DNA from: Numida meleagris | Taxonomy: Eukaryota; Chordata; Aves; Galliformes; Numididae | Assembly (NCBI RefSeq): GCF_002078875.1 | Contig: NC_034420.1 | Location: 805,574-869,573, forward strand | DNA: 64,000 nucleotides | Reading direction: 5' to 3' | Shown here: piece after piece, positions 49,200 to 59,700 of the stretch | Position numbering within the stretch: the first letter of the stretch is position 1 | Layout of the letters: each line of letters opens with the position of its first letter | The notes under the pieces: model-generated | Seen by the model: only the letters and a program-made list of their open reading frames with translations | Database searches by the model: none | What the model was told of the DNA's origin: nothing | Translations under genes and position numbers: made by a program

Positions 49200-49632
49200 T
49201 TTTGTCAGAGGACATAACTGCAGAGTATGCGAAGGGCCATGGAGAGGCTGAAGGGGCTGGAGAACCTCTTTATGGGACAGGCTGAGGGAGCTGCAGTGTT
49301 CTGCCTGGAGGAGACCCAGGGGAGACCTTATCAGTGCCCATAAATACTTGAAGGCAGAACACGTAGAGGACAGAGCCAGGCTCCTCTCAGTGTGCCCAGT
49401 GCCAGAACAGGAGGTGAAGAGCACACACTGCAGCACAGGCGGCTGCCTCTGAACGTCAGGCAACACTGCTGTGCTGTGTGGGTGGCAGAGTGCAGGCACA
49501 GGGACCAGAGATGCTGTGGGGTCTCCTCCTGAGAGATCTCTGAAGTCATGCATGTGGCTCTGCTGGGACAGGGCTGGGCCAGATGGACCCAGACATCCCC
49601 ACCAGCCTCAGCCACATGTGACTCCGTGATAA
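49200..49632 (+). mobile_element. CR1 LINE 3' end, sense, different subfamily
   Basis: A second plus-orientation CR1 directly after the first. It has the aggctgagggagctgcagtg and ggagaccttatcagtgccca blocks and a 3' end of the type cacatgtgactccgtgat, which differs from the neighbouring copy. The same 3' type ends the relic at 2580-4095. Confidence 0.85.
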
Positions 49633-50999
49633 GACCTCGAGCCACCTCTGTGCCTGGATGGCGAGGCCATTAACCAGGTTGACTTGGGGCTTCCCCTTGG
49701 AATGTTGCACATCAGCAGGTCGTCCTGGCTGCTGGCCCCATTGCTCCAGCAGTCTGCGTCCTCTACCACGCTGGGAACCGCTTTGGGTTGTGTTGTGTTT
49801 GGCCTTATTTTCATCCCAGGTGACAGGCCAGAAAACACTGGTGATGCCAAACATTGGGCAAGTGCAATGGCCAGGCATTGTTCCAAGTTGCATTTGGCAT
49901 GGCTGCCTGCCCTGCATTGTTCCTGGTGGTAGCTCAAATTCCCAGGCCCCAAACCCTGATTCCAGTTTCGGTTCCACACAGCACAGCAGCGATGTGATTA
50001 AATATTCCTGTGATTGTTGTTGTTGTCTCCAAGGAATACTGCTGGATTTGGTAACCCTCCACTCACACCCTCTGCTTTGCCCAGACCTGATTTTTGCAAT
50101 TGTTTGCTGGATGGTTTTCCTTCCAGCTCCTCCGGTCATCATCAGCCTTTAAGAATTTGGATCAGAGGCAACACAGGCGAGGTGAGTGTGTCACCACACG
50201 GCAGCTCCTGCCTCACTGACCTGCGATGTGCCAGCACCTCCGGCATCCCTGTGCATTCCTCCCCAGGCACGTCCCTGCCTCAGGAAGGGATTTTCTCCCC
50301 TGCTCGTTCCCTGCCACCAAAGTCCTCTAGCAAAACCTTGTGCAGCTGAGGTGCACAGGAGGAGGTGCATTTGCATTACCTGGCAGAGTGCAAAGGCGGT
50401 GCTGAGGTCAGCAGAGGTGCTGCTGTGCCCTGGAAGAACCTCTCACTCCAGGCAGCCCACGTAGCCCAATGGGGCAAGAGCTGGGCCTGGCAGGGCCAGG
50501 GTGCTCCCAGGTGCTATTCCTGGCCCTGGGCCGATTCCAGTGCCTTTGCAAACACTTTCCCCCCTGCCCTGTTCTTTCAACCGCTCTTTATCCATTGTGT
50601 GAAAGACAGAGGGAAATGGCTGAAAAAACTGGCTGTTCTGGAGGAACCACAGCAGCAGCCAAACTCGAAGATACATCAAATACATTGAGAAAACACTCTG
50701 GGAAAGATAAAGAAGTTTACAATTCCCTTTCAGCTCCTTGCAGCTCCGTATTGATCACCAGCAAATCTAGGGGCAAAACCACTTCTACTGCATTCCCATG
50801 CTTCCACTTCCCTGGGGCTGCTCTGGGAAGGCCCGGACGAGGCAGGCACCGTGCTGGGAGCAGCCGCCCATCCAGGTGGCCCCACAGCCCTGCTGGCAGG
50901 TGTACACTGCCCAGCTGCGCACCCCGGCACACTCTTTAGGAAAACGCCGTTATTGCAGAGCAAACAGTGCGGCTGTGTGCAGAGCGCAGCTAGGGTGCC
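49633..50999. other. Intergenic, HBEGF-SLC4A9, unique
   Basis: Unique sequence with a short GTT repeat near 50015-50026. No supported gene. Confidence 0.55.
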
Positions 51000-51450
51000 A
51001 AAGGCCTCCGGACGACTCGGGTGCCAGAGTCCAGCCCCGAGGACAGTGCTCCGCTCCCCGGGATGTGGTAGCCGAGCCGTGGCAGACGGAGAAAAGGGAG
51101 AAAAGGGCCAGCGCTAAAGCGAGGGCAAAGTGAGGACTGACAGACGGGGTCGCGGCACACAGCAGGCAGGGTAGGACGGCTGCATAGGGATCCCGGCGGA
51201 GCGGGGGGCGGAGCGGCGCTCCGAGAGCGGAACGGCTGCCCCCGGGCCACTCGTTCCCAGCTCCTGCCGCGCCCAGGAGCGCCCCGCGGAGCCCGGGACC
51301 CGCCGGCAGCCCACTCCCCCCGGGCTCCCTCCTGCGGTCTCCCGCGGCCATGGCAGCCTTCAGCTCCGCTGCCTCCGCCCGACTCCTCCCGGCAGCTCCA
51401 GGGCATGGTCTGAGCACCAAGGATACCGAGGTGCCCGTGCCAGCTGTGCC
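51000..51450. promoter_or_regulatory. Orphan CpG-rich block between HBEGF and SLC4A9
   Basis: GC-rich sequence with many CpGs and GC boxes (for example cggagcggggggcggagcgg at 51195-51214), including an ATG with strong context at 51350 (gcggccatgg). It coincides with no coding exon of the four genes. It may be an alternative HBEGF or SLC4A9 promoter or the start of an unannotated transcript; that is inference. Confidence 0.4.
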
Positions 51451-51733
51451 CCCGCAGTGCCGTGCGCCGCTTCCTTCTCCGTGCCTGTGGCAGGCAGGAT
51501 CCTGGTGGGGTGGCCCCATTCAGCACCTGCTGGTTGCTGGGGGCTGGGAGGAGCGGTTGGATGCAGGCACAGGACAGGACAGGGCCGTGGCACAGTTCTG
51601 GCTGTAGCCTTGGGATAACAGGGTTGATGGGGAGGGGTCTCATCCCATTGGGGTGGGACGGGGTGCCTCATGGAGAAGTGGGCTGACCTTTCACAGCAAC
51701 CTGGGGAAAGCAGAGGGAAGGCTGAGCAGCGCA

Positions 51734-52125
51734 TAGAATCGCAGAAGCATTAGTGTTGTAAAAGACCTCTGAGGTCACCAAGTCCAACCGTCAGCCCATC
51801 CCCACCATGCCCACTAACCATGTTCCCAGTGCCATGTCTACGTATTTCTGGGACACCTCCACGGTCGGTGACTCCACTACCCCCCTGGGCAGCCTGTCCC
51901 AATGCATTATCACTCTTTCAGAGAAGAAATGTTTCCTAACACACAACCTGCCCCGCACAAGGTGAGGCCATCACCTCTCATCCTGTCACAGTTATCTGGG
52001 AGCAGAGGCCAGCCCCCACCTCACTACAACCTCCTATCAGGGAGCTGCTAGGAGCAATGAGGTCTCCCCTGAGCCTCCTCCAGACTGAGCAATTCTGGCA
52101 ACCTCAGTCACTGCCCGCAGGACTT
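51734..52125 (-). mobile_element. CR1 LINE fragment, diverged
   Basis: Minus-orientation CR1: the plus strand begins agaatcgcagaagcattagt, then gcccactaaccatgttccca, cactctttcagagaagaaat and ggagcaatgaggtctcccct. About 390 bases, with a degraded inner end. Confidence 0.85.
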
Positions 52126-53375
52126 GTACTCCACATGTGAGAGGAGCTCCTGTCCCTGCCCAGCACATAGGACCTGGCACATCCCAGGGCCTAGTGGGGA
52201 CCAGAGCCGCCTCCCAGCCTTACTCTCAGCTCCAAGCCCTTTGAGCCTGAGCTGCAGTTTCTGCAAAGCAGATCTCAGCACACTTCAATCCAGTGTGTTC
52301 CCCTTTTGCACAAGGGCCAAAGTGTATGACCACCCGTGCTGCCCTGAAACATGATGTCTGCCACACTGGTGCCTGGCCCCGTGCCAGGCTGCTCCCATCA
52401 CTGGCTCCTGAGCAGGCTGACTGGCTGGTTCCAGTACAAGCAGCCTGTGTTTGCTGGCGTGTTTGTGCTACGTGTTGTGGTATTTGCACTCTATACAATG
52501 AGGCTGTTTGTTTGCAAAGAGTGAAGGTAGCAAAGCCTGGCGGCAATGCACTCCGTGCAAGCAGGGCCACGTGTTGTGGCAACATCATGCACTCATCTCC
52601 ATCCCGCTTGGCGTGGCGGCGTGGGCATCACTTGGTGCTCCCAGCCCTTCTCTGGGCTGGGGCCACTCCAGCTTCCAGCTGCAGGCTTCCGGTGGGGTGG
52701 GAGTGGCAGTCTGAGGGTGTCCTTGCTGCCCTGGGAATGCGGGCTGTCTCCTGCTGGCCCCTCCTGCCCCACTCCAGATTCCCTCAGCGTTGACACATCC
52801 CTCCCAGTCACACATCCCCACAGCCCAGTGAAAGCAAGCAGGGACACTGTGCCACGTCCCCCTGCCTCAGCACTGCTGCCACAGGGCCATGCACTTCCCA
52901 TCCCATGCACTGACCCTGCCATCAGAGATTTGCTCTTGGCCTTACCATGAGCTCTCCAAAGTCCTATGAGGTTTGAGAGGACTCAGAGCCACATTGCTTC
53001 TTCCCAGAGCACAGGTGCAAGTTGTTGCTGGCCTCAGGGACAGGTGTGGGTGCTGGGGTGTGACATTTAGCTGGGAGAGTCAGACCTCATCCTCTCTGTC
53101 ATCATCACAGAGTGAACGCAGCAGCTGTCTGGATCATGCTCATGTCCTCTGCAGTGAGCCAGGTGGGTAGCAATGGACTGTGCCACCCACTAGGCCAGGT
53201 CTGATGCAGTTGGTGGCAGAGCTGGGATCCCCCAGCCTCTTGCCCAGGTGGGCAGCTGGGGCAGCAGGAGCCACTGACACCAAGGCCTTCAGGGCTGGCC
53301 ACTGTGTTTTGATAACACTGTTTGGGGTTTGGCTCCTGGCTGTTGGTCTGCGGCCAGTTTGAACTTGCTCACAAC
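52126..53375. other. Intergenic, upstream of SLC4A9
   Basis: About 1.25 kb of unique sequence before the likely SLC4A9 promoter. No gene or repeat recognised. An untranslated SLC4A9 exon could be hidden here. Confidence 0.55.
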
Positions 53376-53384
53376 TTTTATAAG
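53376..53384 (+). promoter_or_regulatory. SLC4A9: Candidate TATA box of SLC4A9
   Basis: The sequence ttttataag lies about 115 bases upstream of the first in-frame ATG. A TATA-driven start would fall near 53405-53410. A tissue-restricted transporter gene without a CpG island is compatible with this, but the call rests on one motif. Confidence 0.4.
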
Positions 53385-53438
53385 AGTGTGACGAGTGAGA
53401 CGCCACGAGTGCTGCAGAAGGCAAGTGCCCAGCAGTGC

Positions 53439-53474
53439 ATGTGGCTCGTGGCTGCTTCACACAAGGAGAGCTGA
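53439..53474 (+). other. SLC4A9: Upstream ORF in the presumed SLC4A9 leader
   Basis: An 11-codon ATG frame (MWLVAASHKES, then TGA) ending 19 bases before the SLC4A9 ATG. It is in the mRNA only if transcription starts upstream of 53439, as the TATA-like motif suggests. Confidence 0.35.
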
Positions 53475-53493
53475 AGCGCCTGGGCCAGCTGGC

Positions 53494-53726
53494 ATGGCTC
53501 CAGCTCTGCAGCCTGAGCAGAGGGACTCTGCAACCAGCAGCTCCGAGCTCCTCCACACAGTGATCGGCCGTAGCATCTTCTCATCGAGCATCTCCGCAGC
53601 AGCTGAGCGCATCAGTGCCATCCTGCAGCAGGAAGAGGCGGGGGACCGAAAGTGCCCACTGCTGTTCGTCCAGCTCAACGAGCTGCTCAGCACTGCGGCA
53701 GGCCTGGCGTGGAGAGAGACGGCTAG
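53494..53726 (+). CDS. SLC4A9: SLC4A9 exon 1 (presumed start)
   Basis: Begins [16 protein letters not shown] and contains [20 protein letters not shown] before RETAR. Ends with AG of a split arginine at a GT donor (53727). The N-terminal half is not conserved, so an alternative first exon is possible. Confidence 0.8.
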
Positions 53727-56700
53727 GTAGGCAGTGGGCAGTGGGCAGGGTCTGGCAGCACACCGGGAGCATGGGGGAAGGCTGTAAGTGTCCTGCCTTG
53801 GAGGGAGCCCCAGGAGTGCCCTACCCTGGTGAAGTGCTCGGTTTGCTCGGCCACCTCCAGTGTCCGCACTGAGCCTTCCAGGAAACTCTTCTTCCTGATT
53901 TTGAGTGACTCATTTCATGTGAAATCTTCTGCCTTCTGTGAGGGTATGGTGTCAGGCTGGGTGCAAATGGTCACCCTGTCTTTGCATAGTATTCACGTAG
54001 TTCTGCTTCTGCATTCACTGCCTCTCCAAGTCTTCAGCAGCAAGCCAGTGGTGGGAGCACTTCATTGCCCGGCTGGGCAGAACTGAAAGCACTGCTCTGT
54101 GGGAAATGGGCAAAGAGGACGTCATGGGAGAACTGGGCAGAAGGATGCGGTCTGCAGGACATTTGCATTAGAGGTGAAACCTGGGTGCAGTGTGAGCAGT
54201 CAGCGGCGCTGGGCAGCTCTTTCTCAGGGCAGGGGATGCATTCTTCCCACAAACCACTGATGGGAAAGGAGGTGCACTGCTCACCTCAGAGAGCTGGGGC
54301 ACAGCAGGTGTGAGAGGTCGTTGGCCATGATCCCAGTGCATGTACCTTGAAGCCCTGGGAGATTATTTGGTTTCTTTTTCAGAGCAAGCATGAGTGACCT
54401 GTAAAAAAAGGCTTGGCCAGGGGGCAGCACTCCTGGAGTGGAGCTGGGCTGCACTGGGAAGCAGAAGTGAAATCTGGAAATGGCTCAAATGTTCAGGGTA
54501 GCAGGAGTCAGAAGAAGCCGGGGGCAGAGCCGAGTGCCAGGAGGGCAGGTGGAGTGTGGGGAGGGTGATGGGATCTTGGGCGAGGGCACAGCAGAGCCAG
54601 ACCCATTCCAGTTCTGGTGTGGGACAGGAGCATGGCTAGGAGGTGCCCCCTCACCATGGTGCCCCTGTGCAGCTCAGCAGGGATGCCTAAAGGAGACATG
54701 GAGACGTGTTGGCAGTCCCCACGCAGCAGTGGGCCTACCACAGAGGCCTGGGGGTCTGGAGCCACGTGCCTGCATGCTGAGGCTCTCCCAGCACCTGGCC
54801 CTCCTCTCCCAGTGCAGCTGCGCTCCAGGCCATGCCCCAAGGCCTGGCAGTGGGCTGCCCTGGACCCTGCCCTGAGGAGTGGCCAGCACTGCCCTGCGGG
54901 TGCCGCTGGACGTGCTCGTCCCATGCTGCACGCCAAAGGGACAAAGGGAAGCTCTGTGCCTGCTACTCTGCAAGGATTTGGCACGACCTGACCATGGCAA
55001 ATGGCTCCAAATACTTCTCTTCTGACTGCCAGCAAGCACTGCTGGCTGTGGTGCTGGGTGGAATCCCTCTGGCCAGGGGAACAGAATGAGGTGTGGGGTG
55101 GCAGGGCCCCATGCCCACGCCAACCCTAGGGATCTGCGCTCCTGCTGCTGAGCACAGGACACCAGAGTAGATATTCCCTGCTCCTGACTGTGCTTCTCCC
55201 CTGGCAGGTGGATTAAGTTTGAAGAGAAGGTGGAAGACGGAGGGGAGCGCTGGAGCACGCCCCATGTCCCAGCACTATCCCTGCACAGCCTCTTTGAGCT
55301 GAGGACATGCCTACAGGAGGGGATAGTGCTGCTGGATCTGAGTGCCCACAGTTTCAAGGAAATAATCGGTACGTGAGGAATGCAAAGAAATGGGACAGGA
55401 GCCAGGCCACCAGGAGATCCCTAGACAAAGCAGTGACGGTACCTGGATCCTCAAGCAAAGGGGGCTTTCCTCCAGCAGAGCCCCATGGCTAGGCAGAGCT
55501 AGGACTCAGTGCTCCCCTGTGTTGCAGAAAAAGCACTCTCCGTGCAGCCTGAGGTATGGGAGCCTGATCTGCAGGACTGCCTGGCAGCCCTGCTGCTCCA
55601 ACAGCCGCTCCACCGAACCACTGTGACTCCGCTGCGTGTGCTCACAGAGCTCAGCCTTGCTCCTTGCAGAGGTACACCTGGCACTATGGTGGGGGCTGGC
55701 GTGCTGCTGCTGCCTCTGGGACATATACCACACTGACCTTTTGCTTGTGCATGTATTTTGCTGCTTGTTCTGTTTCTTTGCAGGGAAGGCCAAATCCTAC
55801 CCTGAGCCCAGAACCCAGCTCTCAGAAATGCCTCTGAAGGAGCAGGTAGGGTGGGAGGGGCTGGGCAGATGGATCGTGTCTCTGTTGGAGAAACAATTTT
55901 TCCAAGAAATGCATCAGTTTCTTGGTATTAGTCCCTAAGTGAGCTGAAAAGCACTGCCCAGAGATGGCACAGAAAGGCTTTACAGGTCAGGACCTGTGTC
56001 TGTCACTGCAGGACGCAGCCTCCCTGACATGTTCTCTGTGCGGGAGGCAGAGAGCCTCCAGGTCACGGCCTAGAGGAGGCGGGCTGGGGACAGTCAGTGG
56101 TGAGGCTGGAAGCTGGAGCTTGGTCTCAGTCGGCCGTCCCACATAGACCTGACTTTTCATGTCCTTTCAGCTGAGAAATCGATTTAAGAAGAAGCTCCTG
56201 CCAGGGTCTGAAGTAGCCAACGTTATGGTTGGGGAAGTCAACTTCCTGAAGAAGCCATTTCCCGTCTTCATTCGCTTAAGAGAGGCTGTGACCCTTGGCT
56301 CACTGACCGAAGTTGCCCTACCCAGCAGGTAACCAGAGTGCATCCAGTGGCCCTGTAGCCCACTCTGCTGTCAGTATCCCTGCTGCCTCCTGCATCCCCT
56401 AAGCTCTGTGCCTTGGAGCACAGAACAGCCATGTGGGCCCAGCACCAGTGGACAGACCTTACCTGGTAAAAGCAAAGGAGAAGACACCCAAAGCATCTGG
56501 CAGCATACTGCCTGCCCTCAAAAGGAGCTCCCCGGGAGAAGTTGCTGGTACTGTGATGTTCATGGGTTGCTGTCTTGTCTGCAGGTTTCTTTTCATTCTG
56601 CTGGGCCCCCAAGCCAAAGCGAAAGCCTACCATGAGATTGGAAGGGCTATGGCCACACTGCTGACAGATGAGGTGAGCCTAACACAGCAGCTGTCCTGAG

Positions 56701-59700
56701 CACACAGCAGCAGAATGGGGCCTGAGCTGAGGATACTGAGGTTGCAGCAGAGGAGGCAGAGGACAGGGTGGGCTGGCAGCCTCCCTGGCCCAGGATTAGA
56801 AAACAAAGAATTTGGGTGGGTATAGGGTCTAACCACATCCATTGCAATGAACTGCATGCGTGCCTTCCTCAGGGATGTCTACAGACTGGCTCTGATTAGC
56901 TGAATGCAGGGGTTTGTGGCTAATCCGCTGCATCTCACCACAGCTCTTCCAAAGGGTTGCCCGGCAGGCTAAGCACCAAGAAGACCTCATTGCAGGGATT
57001 GATGAGTTTCTGGATGAGCTGACTGTGCTTCCTCCTGGGAAGTGGGACCCCAGTGACCGAATTTCTCCACCAAGCCTCCTGTTGTCCCCGAACAAGAGGT
57101 ATCCTGTGGAGTGGACACCCACAGCCTTTGCTGGCTCCTGTGGAGGGTCCCAGCTGGAGACCTCTTCTGCAAGCCTGTGATGCTGAAATCATAGAATCAT
57201 AGAATGGTTTGGGTTGGAAGGGACTTTTAGGAAATCTGGGTCTCAATGAGGATGAAGCTATCTAGGAACCAGCCTTTGTCAAAGAAGTATTCCTGGCCAA
57301 GCCTCTTTGCAGCTCCAGCTGATGCAGACCACAACTATGGTCCCTGGTGCTGTTGGTTCTGCAGTTCCACTTGGCTCTTGCCAGTGAGGGAGTGGCAAAA
57401 CCATCCCATGCAGTGTTCAAGCAAGAGCTGCTGGGAATGTGGGGCCTCAGCACCTTCCAGCAGGATGCCTCCTGCTCTGCCCAGCTCCTCTTCCATATCT
57501 GGTCTGTGTAGGGTTGGTTCAGGGGCTGGCCTGCCAGCTGGTGAAGGAGACTTCTTGTCCTCCTCCCACTCCCCCTCATTGCCAGGGAATACACAAGTTC
57601 CCTCCAGCCCTGTCCCCTTTCCATCCTCACTGTCCCCTGATAGCGTCTTCTTGATGCATCAATGTCCTGAGGGCTCTGGTCTGCAGCCCACCTGCTCAGG
57701 CTCCCCTGGCTCTGCCTTAGGGTCTCCGTGCACCTGCGGGAGTGGAAATCTCACTGCAATGGGAACACAACAGCTGCCAAGGACAGGCCCAGCCCGGCGC
57801 ACCTGCATACCAGTGAGGAGCTGGAGAGGACAGGAAGGTCAGTGCATGCAGATGGGCGATGAAGTGGGGTGAGGCCTTGCCTTCTACATCAGTCCTTGCT
57901 CCACTGGGCAGATCGCTGCTGCCAGGGCCACCGCCTCCAACCAGCACTGGCCAGTGATTCCAAGGGGAGGACTCTCTGCTCTCTGGTGGTGGCCATGGCC
58001 AGCTGGAGGGTGCTCAGAGCCCTGCTGCCTCTTCTCCTCTCTGGGCTGCTGCAGGCTCTTTGGCGGGCTGCTCAGAGACATCCGAAGGAAGGCACGTTGG
58101 TACCGCAGTGATTTCTCTGATGCCATGCACATCCAGTGCCTGTCAGCAGTTCTCTACATCTACCTGGCAACGGTCACCAATGCCATTACCTTTGGGGGCA
58201 TGCTGGGGGATGCAACAGCCAACATGCAGGTCAGTGTGCCTTGGGGCACCAAGTTGGTTATGGGTTGTGCTCCAGGGCAGTGGGGTATGTGGGGTTTGCC
58301 AGCACTCCTCAGGGCAAGGCTGCCCGGGGAGTGCCACATGGAGCTCCCTGCTCATGCACTGCTCACCCAGGCTGCAGGGCCTCCTGCAGCACTGCTCTCC
58401 ATTGGCACCCCCAGAGCACTGGCTGGGCCTGAGCAACGGTAGTGCTGAAACCCTTCCCAGCTGTCCAGGGCACCAGTGCCAAGCCAGGATGCCACATGCC
58501 CTGTGTCCCCTCCCTCTTGCCTGTGGGGCTGTCACCCCAGCATCTGCCCTTCTGCTGGCTTCATCAGGCTGACAGCACCTGAGTGCTGTCCCCCTGGTAC
58601 ACTTGGTCCTGGCATACCATCCCTCTGTGTTGCAGGGCGTGCTAGAGAGCTTCCTGGGCACTGCCCTTGCTGGCTCCATCTTCTGCCTCTTCTCTGGCCA
58701 GCCACTGACCATCCTGAGCAGCACTGGCCCAGTTCTGGTCTTCGAGCGCCTCCTCTTCTCCTTCAGCGAGTAAGAACTGTGTGGGGGCATCTCCTCAAGT
58801 GGCAGCCCCCAGCTGCTCTGTCCCTGAGCTTGGCACGGGCTGCCTTCACATGGCTGAGTGCCATAGTGAGGGTCTGGGCTACTCTCCCCACTAGGGACTA
58901 TGGTCTGGACTACCTGGAGTTCCGTCTTTGGATTGGGCTCTGGGTGGCCTTTTTTGGCTTGGTTTTGGTGGCCACTGAAGCAAGTCACCTGGTGCAGTAC
59001 TTCACCCGCTTCACTGAGGAAGGCTTCTGTGCCCTCATCAGCCTGATCTTCATCTATGACTCTCTAAAGAAGATGCTGAGTCTGACAGAAGCCTTCCCCA
59101 TCAACTGGCACTACCGGGCTGACGATGTGACCTTGTACAGCTGCACCTGCAACTTGTCTGGCCCAGGTGAGTGCAAGCTGCCTGCCACAGCTCCTGCCCA
59201 CACACTCAGCATGGCCCCTGGGTAGAGTCCCTGCACAATGCTGGCGGGCAGAGCTCCGGACCATGCTCGTGGGGCTGTGCCTTACCAGGGACAGAGCCCC
59301 AGCATGGCAGCCTTGGCGTTGCCTGCTGTGCATTGGCCTCCACACCTCTCTCAGAGTGGCACGGGGAGATGGAGGATACAGGCATGGCAGGAGGTGGTGT
59401 CCCAGGCACCACAGGTGCTAAGTGTGGCCCCAAGGAGCACCGCAGTCCCCAAGAAGGATGAGGGATGTCTAGCTCAAGGATGCCTCACAGCCAGAGGGGA
59501 GAGACTACTCAATCCCACCTTGCCTGCCCAGCCATATTGGCACCTGGTGCTCCCTTATGGCCCTGAGCATCCCCACGCCTTGCTTAGGTGCAGGCATAAG
59601 AGTGAACAGTCAGATGCATGGAAATGTCACCTCGTCCTGCCCCTGCACTGGTCTGAGCCAGACCTTTCCCAGTGGGATGCAGGAACTACCTTCCTGTCAC

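Noticed and set aside
52293..52793. 166-codon plus-strand frame upstream of SLC4A9
   Set aside because: No family resemblance and overlapping frames on both strands; it appears to be a chance open frame.
57099..57180. Read-through of SLC4A9 exon 7 to a stop at 57178-57180
   Set aside because: The residues after the GTATCC donor do not resemble AE4, while splicing to 57721 restores phase and leads to the conserved ERTGR-LFGGL junction.
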